This document shows positions 44,840 through 56,245 of a DNA stretch of 64,000 bases, piece after piece. Each line of letters opens with the position of its first letter. Position 1 is the first letter of the stretch. Made by a program: the position numbers and the translations under genes. Source of the DNA: Semisulcospira habei (taxonomy: Eukaryota > Mollusca > Gastropoda > Semisulcospiridae); contig BTPG01000003.1 of the NCBI GenBank assembly GCA_036245525.1, positions 136,898,640-136,962,639 of the forward strand, read 5' to 3'. A model generated the notes under the pieces. The model made no database searches. It saw only the letters and a program-made list of their open reading frames with translations, and was not told the DNA's origin.

Positions 44840-45673
44840 TCAGGTCCCCAGTTGGCTGTGATGCTGACCCTCCTTGTCTTGGCCCCTTGGCTTGCTGCTC
44901 AGGGCCCCAGTTGGCTGTGATGCTGACCCTCCTCGTCTTGGCCCCTTGGCTTTCTGCTCAGGGCCCCTGTTGGCTGTGATGCTGACTCTCCTCGTCTTGG
45001 CCCCTTGGCTTGACTTGGCGACGACGTCGTGCAATGGCCCGGCGAGCTTAGCAAACCCCATCACGAACCGACGGTAGTAGGATGCAAATCCTAGAAATGA
45101 CCGCAGCTCCGTCGTTGTCGTGGGCGTTGGCCAGGCGCGAACCTTCTGGACCTTGTCATCTTCACAGGTAATGCCCTCGGCCGAGATGGTATAGCCTAAA
45201 TAGTTCACCTGCTTTGGAAGAAATTGGCATTTGTCGCGACGTAGTTTGAGACCGGTGTCCCTGATTTTCTGCAGGAGTTGATGGAGGTGTTCCAGGTGTT
45301 CCTCAAACGTGTTCGAGTACACCAGCAGATCGTCGAGGTACACCAAGACATTCTCGAACAAGTAGTCCGCCATAACTCGCTGCATGAGGCGCTGAAAGGT
45401 GGCTGGCGCAGTGGTGAACCCAAATGGCATCCGAGTGTTCTCATATAAGCCAAACGGTGTGGTGAAAGCTGTTTTGTGCTGATCCGCTGGATCCATGGCA
45501 ATCTGGTGGTAGCCGGAAGCTAGGTCCAGGGTGGAGAAGAACCGGGTACCCGCCAAGACGTCGAAGGATTCTTGAAATAGTGGCAATGGAAACGCATCGC
45601 CCACAATTTTGGCGTTGAGCCGACGATAGTCCACGCAGAGGCGTAAGCTGCCATCCTTCTTTCGTACCAGCAC
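44840..45673 (-). pseudogene. Reverse transcriptase of the gypsy element (YLDD)
   Basis: Shows LVRKKDGSLRLCVDYRRLN, FFSTLDLASGYHQI, TPFGLYENTRMPFGFTTAPA, the catalytic VYLDDLLVYS and LGYTISAEGI...SFLGFASYYRRF. The 5' end of RT is cut off from upstream pol by a stop near 45690. After VVAK the frame enters three copies of a ~60 bp repeat (44860-45012) before the RNase H. Confidence 0.88.
44860..45012. repeat. Three tandem ~60 bp units inside gypsy pol
   Basis: GTTGGCTGTGATGCTGACYC and CTTGGCCCCTTGGCTT recur three times in the RT-RNase H connection. The unit derives from the native codons for TWGPEQQAAF, so it is a local slippage or unequal-exchange expansion that breaks the frame. Confidence 0.8.
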
Positions 45674-46060
45674 TACTGGTGAGGCATAAAATTATGGGCT
45701 GTGGCTCTCCACAATCACTCCAGCTTCACCTAAGCCTTGCAAATGTTTCCGGACTTCCTGTAGCATAGTGGGTGGAATAGAACGATATGGCTGGGTGACG
45801 GGGATGTTGTCGACTGTTGGTATCTGATGCTGCACGGTGCCAGTGTAGCCAAGGTCCTGTTCGTTCTCTGCAAAGACATCTTGGTATGTTGTTAGCAGAT
45901 CCTGCAGCTGTATCTTCTGCGCAGTATTTCCAGCAAAGTCTGGGAATGGGTCAGGAACCGGGGGTTGGGTGGTGGTAGAGGGTCTTGAAGTCAAGTCCGT
46001 TTTGGAGCTGATGAAAATTTCTCCACAGTTGACGGTTACTTCGCGTTCCTCTGTTACCAC

Positions 46061-46741
46061 TCATCCGATCGCTTCGATGTAGGCCACAGCTGTCCGAGGC
46101 TTCAAGATCACTTCTTGGTTTGAAATGTTGGCTATTCTGACATAATGTTGTTTTTGACGTCCCTCCAGGAGAGTGGGCACCAGGATGAGTCCTGCTGGCA
46201 AAGAGCGAGAAAGACGGGATGCCAGAAGTGTGTGGCCTGGTTGGTGTACGCCAGTCACTGCAATGTTGGCAAGGGAGTTCGATGGGATATGTTGGCTGGC
46301 AGATACTCTGGCGATGAAGGCCTTTGCCGTTTTGTTTTTCTTGACCTTAGTCAGTAGAGGCTGAAGAACCGATGGTGACGAAGACAATCTTCCTAAAATG
46401 TTTATTTCTATCAGAATTGTCAATTCTCTCTCTTGACCCCAGTCATGTAAAACAAGGATTGGCACGCTCTCAATCTTGTCACCGAACAGTTCAACATCTA
46501 CAATGATAATCCACTTGTACGGTACTGAGAGGCCATTTGCTACTCTGACGGTGATATTGTTGGTCTCCAGCACCTCCACTGCCAAGTTGTCTCGCACCCA
46601 GGTCTCAGTTAATAGATCTCGTTGCGGGGTCGAGCAAAACTTCCAGGTCCTGTACTCCTATTTTTGCAGTGCTGGTAGGACGCGTTCCCACCAGTCCCTT
46701 GATGGCTCCCTCCCCCGTTGCCTAACTAGCGACAACGGGGG
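46061..46741 (-). pseudogene. Aspartic protease region of the gypsy element
   Basis: Follows gag. A LLDPAT segment stands where the D-(T/S)-G active-site motif is expected, and the frame changes directly after it (near 46610). Downstream ITVRVANG... and ILGRLSS are consistent with the rest of a retropepsin fold. With the catalytic motif altered it is inactive. Confidence 0.55.
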
Positions 46742-47736
46742 CTAGCAGTTTTCCGGCTGGACCTGTCCTTGGTATTGGGGATGGGAACTGGGCATTGGGT
46801 AGATTGGAGGGGGAATCGGGTAATTGGGGAACTGCTGGTAAGGGTAGGCCTGTGGCTGCTCTTGTCCTCCCGGGCTTGAGTGGCCTCCCCGTGGCTGCCT
46901 GTCTCCGGTAAATCCACCCCATTTTCCTCCACGGCCACCCTGGTTAGGGTTTCCACGACCTCTACCCCGGAATCCTCCACGTCCGCAGTTTAGGCGCTCC
47001 TGATACTTCTCCTTTGCTGGACACTGGGCCTCTCGGTGTCCAATCTGATCACACCCAAAACAACGAAACGGGTGGGTTGGGGGTACAGTCTGCGGCTGCT
47101 GGATAGTGTCAGGCTTCCGGGGTTGATGATCCAACCGCGCCGTCATTGCAGCAAAAGTGAGGCGCAGCTGCTCTAATTCTGCGTTTGTCGAAGCTGGCAT
47201 TCGCTCTAGTGCTGCGTCCGAGTCGGGATTTTCCACGTCCCAGCGCCTGGCCTCATGGCGGAGTTGGAGGAAGGTGTTTTACCCCAGCCGCTGGTATTCC
47301 CTCAGGTGACTACGCAGCGATGCAGACCGCAGGGCATCAATGAACGTATCCTGCAATGCCCATCCGGGTATCGCATCCTGTTGCAGGCTATTGGCCTAGT
47401 TGACCAGAGCAGTGAGGCTATGCGCATAGTCCAAGATATTTTCAGTGGTGATTTGAGTCGGTCCAGGGCGCTGTACTGCTGTCGGAAGGTTGTGGTAAGG
47501 ATCTCCAAAACCTGATTAGCGTTGATCCGGTCAGCAGCAGCGCGTCCCAGCACCTCCTCGCGGGCAGCTCCTTGTAGGGCCCCAATGATCCATTCCGCAG
47601 CCATTTTTTCTGGCATCCTGAATGACCGGATGGCCCGGCGTGCGGTGTCAACAAAAGTCCCCACGCTGGTGTTACCTCCAGGTTCTGGTGGATGACCACT
47701 TGTGCTACTGGTCCTGGCTGTTCCGAGGCTGGTCAC
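46742..47736 (-). pseudogene. gag of the gypsy element
   Basis: The segment 47736-47302 encodes capsid-like helices (VGTFVDTARRAIRSF, AAEWIIGALQG, VLEILTTTF). The segment 47236-46742 encodes a CCHC knuckle, CFGCDQIGHREAQC (near 47060-47020), then a Gly/Arg-rich run and a Pro/Gln/Tyr-rich tail. The two are in different frames, so gag is broken near 47300. Confidence 0.75.
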
Positions 47737-47995
47737 GCGACATGGACAGCTCCGTGCACATGGTTCAGTACGCCTTCTTGATCCGCTCCGGCACGGTCCA
47801 CACCACCAGCTTCAGCATTGGGCTGGGCGAAGTCTCCAATTCCACCCTGCACTTGTTCGACTACGTCTGCCATTGTTGCGTTATGCTGCGTCTGCTTACC
47901 ACTTCGAAGTCTCAATACTCGTGGCTGCATCGTGGCCCTGCACTGCTTTCTATCATGTCTCTTTTTGTCCAATCATCCTGCTCGCAGCGCCATTT

Positions 47996-48880
47996 TGTGA
48001 TGGAGTGAGGGGTAGGATTAGATGGTGGTGGTTGGACTTAGTGACTCTGAGACGTGGTCATGTTGAGCTAAACTTTATTTTCTAACAGAAACCAGAAACA
48101 GACAGCAGTACAGGGTCTCCAAAACCCGCGCAGTTTAGGCGAATTAGATAACTTTTCAGTTCCTCCACGGCACCGGTGCCAGAAATTAAGTCGGTCGCTA
48201 TAGTTTAGGTGCTGGTACTGGGTCTCACGTGTTATGTAGAAAAAAGAAAGTGCGCCACGCGAGCAGCCCTATTTATAGACGCATGCTGGCTCCCGCTGTC
48301 TCCGCACCGGTGCTAAATTCAACGGGGGTCTGGTATAGTAAAAATGGCACATCTGTCATTTCTTGCCAGGCCTAAGAGCTATAATAACTTATGAACTACA
48401 TAATGCAAAAATATAAACGTTAAATAGAAAAATTAGGACATTTTACCAGCTTTACTCTGGATTAAGTTTGGGGTTACGGACTAAGCGAAAAATGTATATT
48501 TATTCTTAAAGCGGTCCCAGAAGGGCAACAGAAAATCGAAAAGGCTACTAAATCACAATTATCACCCTGATAGGTTACAATCAACCAAAAGACATATACA
48601 TCATTAAAACTATTACTGGGCCATTTTTAACCATACTAAATACTAAACAAATGGTGTTGTAATTTGGCTACAATACACAGTCAAAAATATACAAGAAATA
48701 CAACACGTACACTGCGAGGCTATCGCATACACAACACATAACGCTGCGTTTGGGAAGGCACCGCGAACGGTGCGCGTCATACTGAGCTAGCAGTTGACAC
48801 AAGTGAAATCCGAGAAGCAATGACGGTCGTAAGTGCTATCGGCCTATGTACACAGAGGAACATCTGGTTCGCCTGTTACA
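47996..48880 (-). repeat. 5' LTR of the gypsy element (885 bp)
   Basis: Matches 38981-39123 and 41174-41933 of the other LTR through its length. TTTATAGACGCATGC and ACTTTATTTT-like segments could hold transcription signals. TGGCGCTGCGAGCAGG follows it on the element strand, where a primer binding site is expected. Confidence 0.85.
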
Positions 48881-49270
48881 TGTACATTTGGCGCGAAGCG
48901 CCGTATGTGCGTATGTATGTGTGTGTGTCCGTATGGTGGTATGTAAACAAGAGAAGTCTCCGATATTTCTGTACACACAAGCTTGTAACTAGGCAAAATA
49001 CTTTCTTAAGTGGGTGGCTAAGAGAGCCTCCGAGCATATTGTAATTGAATGTCTCATTGAAGACATAAACAACCCGGTTTATAGAAAGTCGGTTGACCCA
49101 GATTAGAGTCCTTAACTTTTGTCCTGTTTGCTTGAACCTTTGCATATAGCTAGTTTAGAGACTTTGGATGCGTACATTAGCCAGGTTTGTATCCTTTCAA
49201 CTTTTTTTTAGTAAAAATTAATTCTTTTCAGAAAATAATTAAAACAGTAAAAAAAAAAAACTTGCACTTC
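48881..49270. repeat. Copy of the TTTGGCGCGAAGCGCC repeat
   Basis: Collinear with 38290-38680 (GAAGCGCCGTATGTGCGTAT, GTAAACAAGAGAA, CGATATTTCTGTACACACAA, TAATTCTTTTCAGAAAA). It abuts the outer edge of the 5' LTR. Confidence 0.7.
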
Positions 49271-49470
49271 TAGAGAAAGTCAGACTGTGCCGGTGACGTA
49301 AAAGAAGCAACTCCGTCACCACGCAGACACTGATAATCAAATATAATGCAATACTCCTTTTGCACATTTCGGCAGTCGCGCATGCGCAGATGGTATTTTC
49401 TCACATTCAGCGGAAATAGGGGGGAACGTTTCGAAAACAGACGCAGATTGTAACTGAGCCAGCGAAAAAA

Positions 49471-50785
49471 ATGGGAAAAAGTGACTTTTGTTGCGTGTAT
49501 ATTCAAGACAATGCGATAGAGAAAAAGGAAAGGGAGGAGTCAGCTCTTTTTATCAGATTCCTCTAGAAAAGTCAAAAAAGGCGGTGCAGAGACGAAAGTT
49601 GTGGCTGAATGCACTACGACGCGAAAACTACGAACCAACCAAGAACAGTAAGGTTTGCGATCGTCATTTTGTGTCAGGCATGGCAATAAATGACCCTTGT
49701 TCGACGGATTACCTGCCTACACTTCATCTTGGGTATGGAAATAATATAACCGCCAGAAGAACAGCAACAAGCACCAAAAGAGCCTGCTACTGGTCCGATG
49801 AAAAACTTTCAAGTTGGACAGATTCACATCAAAAAGCTCAAATGGCAGGTGTGGTGCCCCCCTTCGCTGCTGCATATGTTGTAGTCGATGACACGGATTG
49901 TCATCCGGAGTACACTCAACAAATGTCTTGTAAGTGTCTAATTTTTTAAATAAGCAATTTAAGTGTTAAATCATTCACTCAACCACTTGTTTACATTCTC
50001 AATCTCAGTACTGGAGTAACTACTGCATGAGTAGCAATTAGGCATATTTTTAAGTTCAATATTGTCACAGAAAAAAATCAAATAAACATTAGGTTACTGT
50101 TTAATACATATTTCTTAGCATATTATTACTGAATGCACAGCAAATTTAATATGAACTATTAAGTTACATGTGCAAATGTGTCAAACAAACAGTGGATACG
50201 AGCCTCTAATAAATTTTTTTTTCATGTAAAAAGAAAAGTCATTTAACTATGCATTTTGGTAATGTAATTTACTTAACTCTCATCATCATGTTGTTCTGTA
50301 TTTTACAGCGAAATGGTACTATCTGAATAATCTATATTAAATGATTTTTTTTTTTTGTTTAACAGCAATCCTGGATCTTCCACAAGCAGCAAAAGAAACT
50401 TCATGGCTACGGGGACCTGATCATGATTACTGCACACCTTCAGCTGCAGCTCCAGTTCATCTTCAGGAAGAGCCAGTCAGTGCTTCAACAGTGCAAGACT
50501 ATGATAGGTCTGTAGTAGATAACCTGAGGATGGAGGTGATGGAGCTGAAACAGTGTCTTGACAGTGCGCACAGGCAACTCGGAGATAAAAATATCCTAAT
50601 CCACCAGCAAGAAGAACAAATACTTGATCTACAAGAACAGGTTTCCCAGCTGGAAGACAAACTAAAAACAGTTTCTTTTGAGCCAGATACCTTTCTCACT
50701 GCAGATGAAACTGTACAATTTTCTATTTATGCATTTTGTAATTATTTTGTAATGATGTTTATATTCTATTATTTGTTTTTGTAAT
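49471..50785 (+). pseudogene. THAP zinc-finger/coiled-coil gene, exons 49471-49929 and 50366-50785
   Basis: From ATG 49471 the start MGKSDFCCVY matches a THAP domain (C2CH zinc-dependent DNA-binding fold). An extra dinucleotide in the GTGTATATTC stretch (about 49497-49503) shifts the frame, which resumes as a typical THAP with FYQIPLEKSKK, RKLWLNALRREN and SKVCDRHF. Exon 1 ends at a strong donor (GTAAGT, 49930) and joins exon 2 (after TTTAACAG, from 50366) in phase 1. Exon 2 encodes a heptad-rich coiled coil (near 50515-50670) and then FEPDTFLTADETVQF, after which a DDE_Tnp_4 transposase domain would be expected; instead the frame stops at 50782-50784. So this is the DNA-binding front of a THAP transposase with its catalytic part lost. 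The 3' segment is reused as an inverted repeat at 52144-52352. Confidence 0.65.
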
Positions 50786-50912
50786 GGGGGTGGGGTTTCA
50801 ATAAATTAGGCTGCACCTCAATGTTCCCTGCATGGGATGTCTTTATTGTAAAGTGACCATGGAGTGCCTTCAGTGTTACCGGGGGTTGTTTCTGCAGATC
50901 TTTTATTTTTGG
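50719..50912 (+). repeat. Inverted repeat, left arm (pairs with 52144-52352)
   Basis: TTCTATTTATGCATTTTGT, AATGATGTTTATATTCTATT, AGTGCCTTCAGTGTTACC and TCTGCAGATCTTTT all occur as reverse complement in the right arm. Two further partial direct copies of the outer part are at 51100-51175 and 51265-51425. Confidence 0.75.
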
Positions 50913-51505
50913 TGCGATAATTAAAAACATCCATCCAAATTAAACATACCTTTTGTAGCATTAGAAATATGATAGTTATAATTGTGGATTTTGTTGCGTT
51001 GACTTGGTTTATTTAATAGTTTATTTACCTATCGATTTCTTGGGTAGTTTCCCAGTATCGTGGATGACCACACACATATATATAATATATATATGCGGAT
51101 GGGGCGTGAGGTCCTTTTTCCCACAATCTGAGGTCCTGATTCGGTTCTTCACAGTCTGCTGCACCCTTATAAACAATGACTAAACAAATAAGGTGACGCT
51201 GTGAAGTTATTACTTTTTGATTTGTTCCCTGTTGACACTTTATTTTTTGTAAATGTCCATAAGCTGTTAGAGTGCCTTCAGTGTTACCGTTGGGGTTGTC
51301 TCTGCAGATCTTTTGTATGCGGATGGGGGGGGGGGGGGGGGTGAAGTCCTTTTTTTTTGTGGTCCTGATTCGGCTCTTCGCAGTCCGCTGGACCCTTATA
51401 AGCAATGATTAAACAAACAAACAAGTAGATGTCCATAAGAATTTTTTTTTATATTTGTGGTGGACATACATTAGGTTTCAGCCTAAATCTATCTTACCTA
51501 ACAAA

Positions 51506-51830
51506 TAATAATAATAATGGATGCTATATACGCGCTTTTCCCCAAATCGGGCTCAAAATGCTGCGATCTATAAGCAACATACACGCTCACATGCTTCATC
51601 CATTCTCACATTCAAACAACACTCATATATCCCTCAAACATGTGGTGTAAAGGCATAGAGATCAGATTGACTGCATCCAGTACCATTATTCAAGGGAGAG
51701 AGAAAACCGGAGTACTCGGAGAAAACCCTAGGGGACCTGAAAAGTCTCGTACCTAAGTCACATAAGTTCGACCCTTGTGGGAATCGAACCCGCGACCGGC
51801 GACTAACCCACTTCGCCACCAGGTCACCCC
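51506..51830 (-). mobile_element. tRNA-derived SINE (~325 bp)
   Basis: On the minus strand the 5' head holds an RNA polymerase III A box (TGGCGAAGTGG, near 51820) and B box (GGTTCGATTCC, near 51785). A body with CTCCGAGTACTCCGGTTTTC follows, a core wording seen in widespread animal SINEs. The tail CGCGTATATAGCATCC-(ATT)n resembles the LINE 3' ends at 32220 and 33720, so a CR1/L2-like LINE may have mobilised it. Confidence 0.75.
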
Positions 51831-52039
51831 ATATACAATCTATTTTACTGGAAATCAAACATTTGTTTTAGCGTGAGCATGTCCATTAATAAAAACAAAA
51901 CATTTAAATAAAATATATATTTTTAAAGTTTACATTTAATTTCAAAATTAGTAATAAATAAATGTAATAATCAATATAATCTCATTGTGATTGCTTATTG
52001 CAGCCTGGTTGCTTATTGCAGGGTTTGGACATTGTGTGG

Positions 52040-52352
52040 TTAGGGCTTTGTTTGTTTAATCATTGCTTATCTGGGTCCAGCGGACTGCGAAGAGCCGAAT
52101 CAGGACCACCAAAAAAATAACAAAAAAAAAAAAACACAAAACGACCTCACTCCCCATCCGCATACAAAAGATCTGCAGAGACAACCCCAACGGTAACACT
52201 GAAGGCACTCTACCAGCCGGTCACTTTGCAATAAAGGCATCCCACGCAGGGGATGCTGAGGCGCATTCTAATTTATTAAACCCCCGGTTACAAAAACAAA
52301 ATAGAATATAAACATCATTAAAAAATAGTCACAAAATGCATACATAGAAAAT
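52040..52352 (-). repeat. Inverted repeat, right arm
   Basis: Reverse complement of the THAP gene 3' end and adjoining sequence, including GCGGACTGCGAAGAGCCGAA shared with 51370-51390. It suggests an element with inverted ends or a head-to-head double insertion. Confidence 0.7.
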
Positions 52353-53073
52353 GACTACATAGCTAAAAAACATCAATTCATGGAAAGCACTAGTGACCAT
52401 TTGGCAGAGGTGTCCAATACCACCAAACTGACCCAACAGACCCAATATACAAATGAGTTTTGGGGAGAGTTTTCAAAGAAAAAAGGTAGCTGACTGGTCT
52501 AGTGAATAAGAGAGATAGTAGAATGAAAGAATAGATTAGAAAAGAGACAGAATAAATGAGAATGATAGGAACAGTGGGAATTTAAAGCACTAAATTTCCA
52601 CAAAGTGGGGATACTATTTATACAGAAAACCCCCGGGGGGACTTTATTTTGTAAAGTGTACCTACAATGAACTTGTGGTCAGAGCACTTGAACACCCCCA
52701 GTAGTTTTAAGTATTTCTCAACATAGTAACTATTCAGAAAAAGTGTAAATGAATTATATAAACTTTACAAATATGAATTTTCAAGCATAAATCAAAATAA
52801 CCAGACAATATTAACACAGCACTTCCAGAATATACTCTGATTCGAAGCGAGACGACGAAGGAAACAACAGCTGCCAGCCCTAACTCCGCCAGAAACGGGG
52901 ATCAAGACCCAAGACATCTATGTCAACGGAGAACTACAAAGAAGAAGAAAGTCATCGATGGTTTCCCACACCTGAAACAGGGTGGTTGAGACCCATTCCC
53001 CACGCCTGATAAAGGGTGGATGGAACGACTGAATACAACCAAGAAACCACAAGCAAGAAGGAGCTCTTCGACC
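52353..53073. other. Non-coding stretch
   Basis: Contains a short CCCCCGGGGG stem at 52630-52641. No gene is recognised. Confidence 0.4.
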
Positions 53074-53265
53074 ATTCTCCCACACCTATAATAGGGTGGT
53101 TGAGACCCACTCCCACACCTATAATAGGGTGGTTGAGACCGACTCCCACACCTATAATAGGGTGGTTGAGACCCACTCACACACCTATAATAGGGTGGTT
53201 GAGACCCACTCCCACACCTATAATAGGGTGGTTGGAACGCACTCTCCACACCTGAGAAAATGTGG
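53074..53265. repeat. 33 bp minisatellite, about six units
   Basis: Unit CCCACACCTATAATAGGGTG plus GTTGAGACC, with one degenerate unit upstream at about 52965-53030. 33 bp keeps frame, so ORFs through it show an 11-residue repeat, but nothing else suggests coding. Confidence 0.85.
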
Positions 53266-53454
53266 ATGGAACGAAAATCACCAATTAACACCACACGATC
53301 GACAAGCTAGAACAAGCGACAAACTACACTGCGATCCTTTTTTTCTGCTACTTTAACAAGACACGTGTGAGCCAGCTACTCAACTGAGGCCAACAATCGG
53401 CCCTGCAGCCCCCACGGCAACTAACCCTCTACTGAAGTGACATCTGTCATGAAT

Positions 53455-53880
53455 CGCTACACGCTATGACGTCACTACTGTTTGCTAAAAGACTTACCTC
53501 CCGCCAACGAGAAAGGCAAGCCACTTTGTCTACAACACGGACTAAGAATAGACGAAACGGACATTGTCTACTTCACACCGACCACAAAACTACGCAGCAC
53601 CAACTTTAATCTACAACACCAGGCAACACTGGTCACAAAGAACTCGTTCTAAAGCACACAAAAGTGAAAGGAGGACTGGAACGCTCGCAACAAGCGAGGC
53701 CAACTATTCTGTGAAGCACTCGAAGAATTGAAGGCCCTTCTACAACGAGAAAACCCGGCACCTACCACCAAAACGGTATACAATTCAGGCGGCCCAACAA
53801 GCCAACGGCAACAACAGCAATCAACGAAACGACAGCCACACCGGCCCAAAACAGCAGCAACAGCTACAACAATAAGCTGA
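53455..53880 (+). pseudogene. Degenerate coding remnant, unknown
   Basis: Two adjacent plus-strand open segments have coding-like composition: one ending about 53652 (GLRIDETDIVYFTPTTKLRS) and one in another frame ending 53880 (GQLFCEALEELKALLQREN then Gln/Thr-rich). The second looks like a short amphipathic helix followed by a polar tail, as in some ORF1/gag-like proteins. No family is assigned. Confidence 0.3.
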
Positions 53881-54256
53881 TTTCAAAGCATCAACTGTGA
53901 GATATGCACCACGGCAACACTGCGTACCACCTACACAGAGGACAATACTAGAAACACTTGACTTCGGAAGGCAACACAGCCGCACAAACAACCGGCATCG
54001 TCTACAAACACGAATACACGAAGAATCAACAACAACAACGACACTCAGTCTGGGATTGATCCGTCAAAACGGACGGATTAATAAACAAAGAATATGACTC
54101 CCACGTCGATACACGCAAACTCCGCCCAACGGTTCCTTGTATCTTATCGCGGCTAAGCCCCGCTGAGCAGGAAATGATCTTGGAACGGACAGGCACAAGC
54201 GCCGAGGGAACAGAAGACGCAGCGATACAATCGGATCCCGACACAAGACTGGACCC

Positions 54257-54420
54257 TGCAAGGATTTGAAGTAATCATACTTGACATCAATAACACCGCA
54301 TCAGGAATACTGCAAGGATTTGAAAGCGTTCATACTGACTAGACATCTATAACACCGCGTCAGGAATACTGCAAGGGTTTGAAAGCGACCATACTGGACA
54401 TCAATAATGCCGCGTCAGGA
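54257..54420. repeat. ~55-58 bp tandem repeat, three units
   Basis: TGCAAGGATTTGAAAGCG and CATCAATAACACCGCGTCAG recur three times, with a further partial unit near 54470. Confidence 0.7.
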
Positions 54421-54630
54421 CTACAGTTACATGCATGGACTACACGGATAACATGTCCTTATGTAAGGATTTAAATGCGACACACTGGGAGGAAGACACC
54501 AAGAAATGGACTGAGAATTGTAGGCCGGTTCCCTGATGAGTAAATCGGAGCCTGTAGTTACTAACTACGAATACCGATCGAAACGCCCCCGAGTGCTTCA
54601 CATTCTTCTGCTCGGACATTTTGAGGCGTC

Positions 54631-54745
54631 GGGACCAGAGTGACCGGATGCATACCTGGGTGGGACCGGTCTTGCTCTTTTACCACAAGGGGACCAGAGT
54701 GACTGGATGCATACCTGGGTGGGACCGGTCTTGCTCTTTTACCAA
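54631..54745. repeat. 59 bp tandem duplication
   Basis: GGGACCAGAGTGACYGGATG and CCGGTCTTGCTCTTTTACCA are repeated twice. Confidence 0.8.
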
Positions 54746-54796
54746 CAAAAGAAAAGCAACCATTAACAATGGGCACACAAATTTACCTACACACAT

Positions 54797-56077
54797 TCAA
54801 CAGTTTCTCAGGTCAACTGGGTCTAGGTTGTATTTTACTCTGGGGTAAACAACTTCTGGCAAGAAACAATTATCAAAAAAATCTTCTGCCTTTTGGAGCA
54901 TGTCTTGAATGAAAATGTCATCCTTCTGAATAGTCTCAATGTGCATGGCATGCTTTGTGCACAAAACAAAGTCACATTCCTCAACCTTGTACACAAACAG
55001 TTGACACTGGATTTGGCTGTAATACTGATGAGTCTTCTTCAGACTAACCCCACTTTTGCTTGACTTGTCTGCACTCAAGCAAGACTGCTTTTGCAGTACT
55101 GCAGACATGTCACTTTCTTCCCAACTGTTTCCTGGGTTCTTTATTTCCACCAGACGAACCCTCCCAGACTTTTCAACAGCCAACCGGTCAGTGGATGCTC
55201 CGATGAATCCCTTCTCAGTAGAGATGCGCAGACCAGACTCAGGCAGAACAAGTTCTACTCCCTCCAGTTCACGTGACAGTTTGTATCTCTGGGCTGCTGC
55301 TGCTTCTCTTTCTAGTCCATTCTTCATGTCCCTACTTTGAAATCTAGCGTTTGAGTAAAGTTTGGAAGCCAAAAACACTTTCGGATTTGTGGATTTCCGC
55401 ATGTTTGCAACTTTATGCACAACTGATGCAGTTAGTCTGAACTTTCTGTAGTGAAACCATTTTGCCGACATGGATTGACCACATGTCTCTATTTCAATGG
55501 AGTTTGCTTGAGCTTCCGTTACATTTAAAGATAATTTAAATGCGACACATGCTTCTCTAATAGTGCTGAGTGAGATGGGGCTTGGTCCAAGTTGGTTTTC
55601 GTCAGCTCCAGTTGGTTGTGGGTCAGCATCTGGTACTGGACACAGCGGCACAACATACCTGTGAATGACAGAATGGCTATACATTAGTACTCCTAACTCT
55701 TAAGTGTTTTAATTGTATTATGAATTTATTGTTATTATTATTGTTAATGTTATTATTTAATATTAAAAGTGCATACTACATAAATATTTACTTTTATGTT
55801 CACAACTGTGTCTGAAAAGGTGTACTATAAAATATAGCAAAAGCTTGCCAAAGTTGTTAACAAACAATATATTTTAAATCTTAAAATATGTGTATATATT
55901 TCAATTACTTGTTTTAGTACAAACCTGCAAAACGGAAGCGTGGGATCAATTTCTTTTAGTGCCTGTGCCAACTGACTTGTTTTTCCAGGGTTGACATTCT
56001 GATCATCAGGGTGCCGAGGATCAAAGTTGATGTAGTTCATGGTCCTTCTTGGTGTTTTTACTTGTCCCATCTCATGC
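54797..56077 (-). CDS. YqaJ/lambda-exonuclease-type nuclease (exons 56077-55925 and 55658-54797)
   Basis: Two minus-strand exons with a good acceptor and donor (TTGCAG; GCAG/GTTTGT; CACAG) join in phase 2. Exon one encodes a segment with NYINFDPRHPDDQN, a wording seen just before YqaJ domains in animal SWIM/YqaJ proteins. Exon two holds the nuclease: FRLTASVVHKV, the GLEREAAAAQRYK helix, GASTDRL (metal-binding Asp), VEIKNP (Glu-x-Lys) and YYSQIQCQLFVY. These are the core residues of the YqaJ (PF09588) restriction-endonuclease-like fold, so catalysis may be intact. An upstream SWIM-zinc exon is expected at higher coordinates and is not found. In ISL2EU-type transposons a nuclease of this kind accompanies a THAP/DDE transposase; the THAP gene 4 kb away on the opposite strand fits that. 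The stop is at 54797-54799. Confidence 0.75.
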
Positions 56078-56245
56078 CTGCAAACCAATTTAAGTTAATT
56101 AGCACTTTTTGCAGAGTTTTGTCACTGTTTAAGCTAAGGGGTACAGAAGTGTGTGAGGAGATTATTTAGCCATTTCAAACAGAGATAATTTTAGTTTTGT
56201 CACAATTTTTGCAAGTCTTGAAGATCACGTTAAATATAAAACATG

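Larger units (their letters stand above)
38981..48880 (-). mobile_element. Ty3/gypsy LTR retrotransposon, minus strand, both LTRs present
   Basis: The two LTRs (47996-48880 upstream, 38981-41933 downstream in the element's sense) begin TGTAACAG and end ...CCATCACA. Between them on the minus strand are gag with a zinc knuckle, protease, RT (YLDD), RNase H, integrase and a C-terminal RRSARLRQKP tail, in the standard gypsy order. The purine tract GATGGGAGAA lies directly before the downstream LTR. Frame breaks in every domain, a triplicated block in the RT-RNase H connection and a degenerate protease motif show it cannot move by itself. Flanking bases CGTA (left) and TGTA (right) are compatible with a short target duplication. 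Confidence 0.9.

Noticed and set aside
47622..48085. Plus-strand ORFs at the gag/LTR border
   Set aside because: Opposite strand of the gypsy gag and LTR; no recognised content.
51780..51830. tRNA gene on the minus strand
   Set aside because: A and B boxes are present, but the sequence continues into a SINE body with an (ATT)n tail and does not fold as a complete tRNA by eye.
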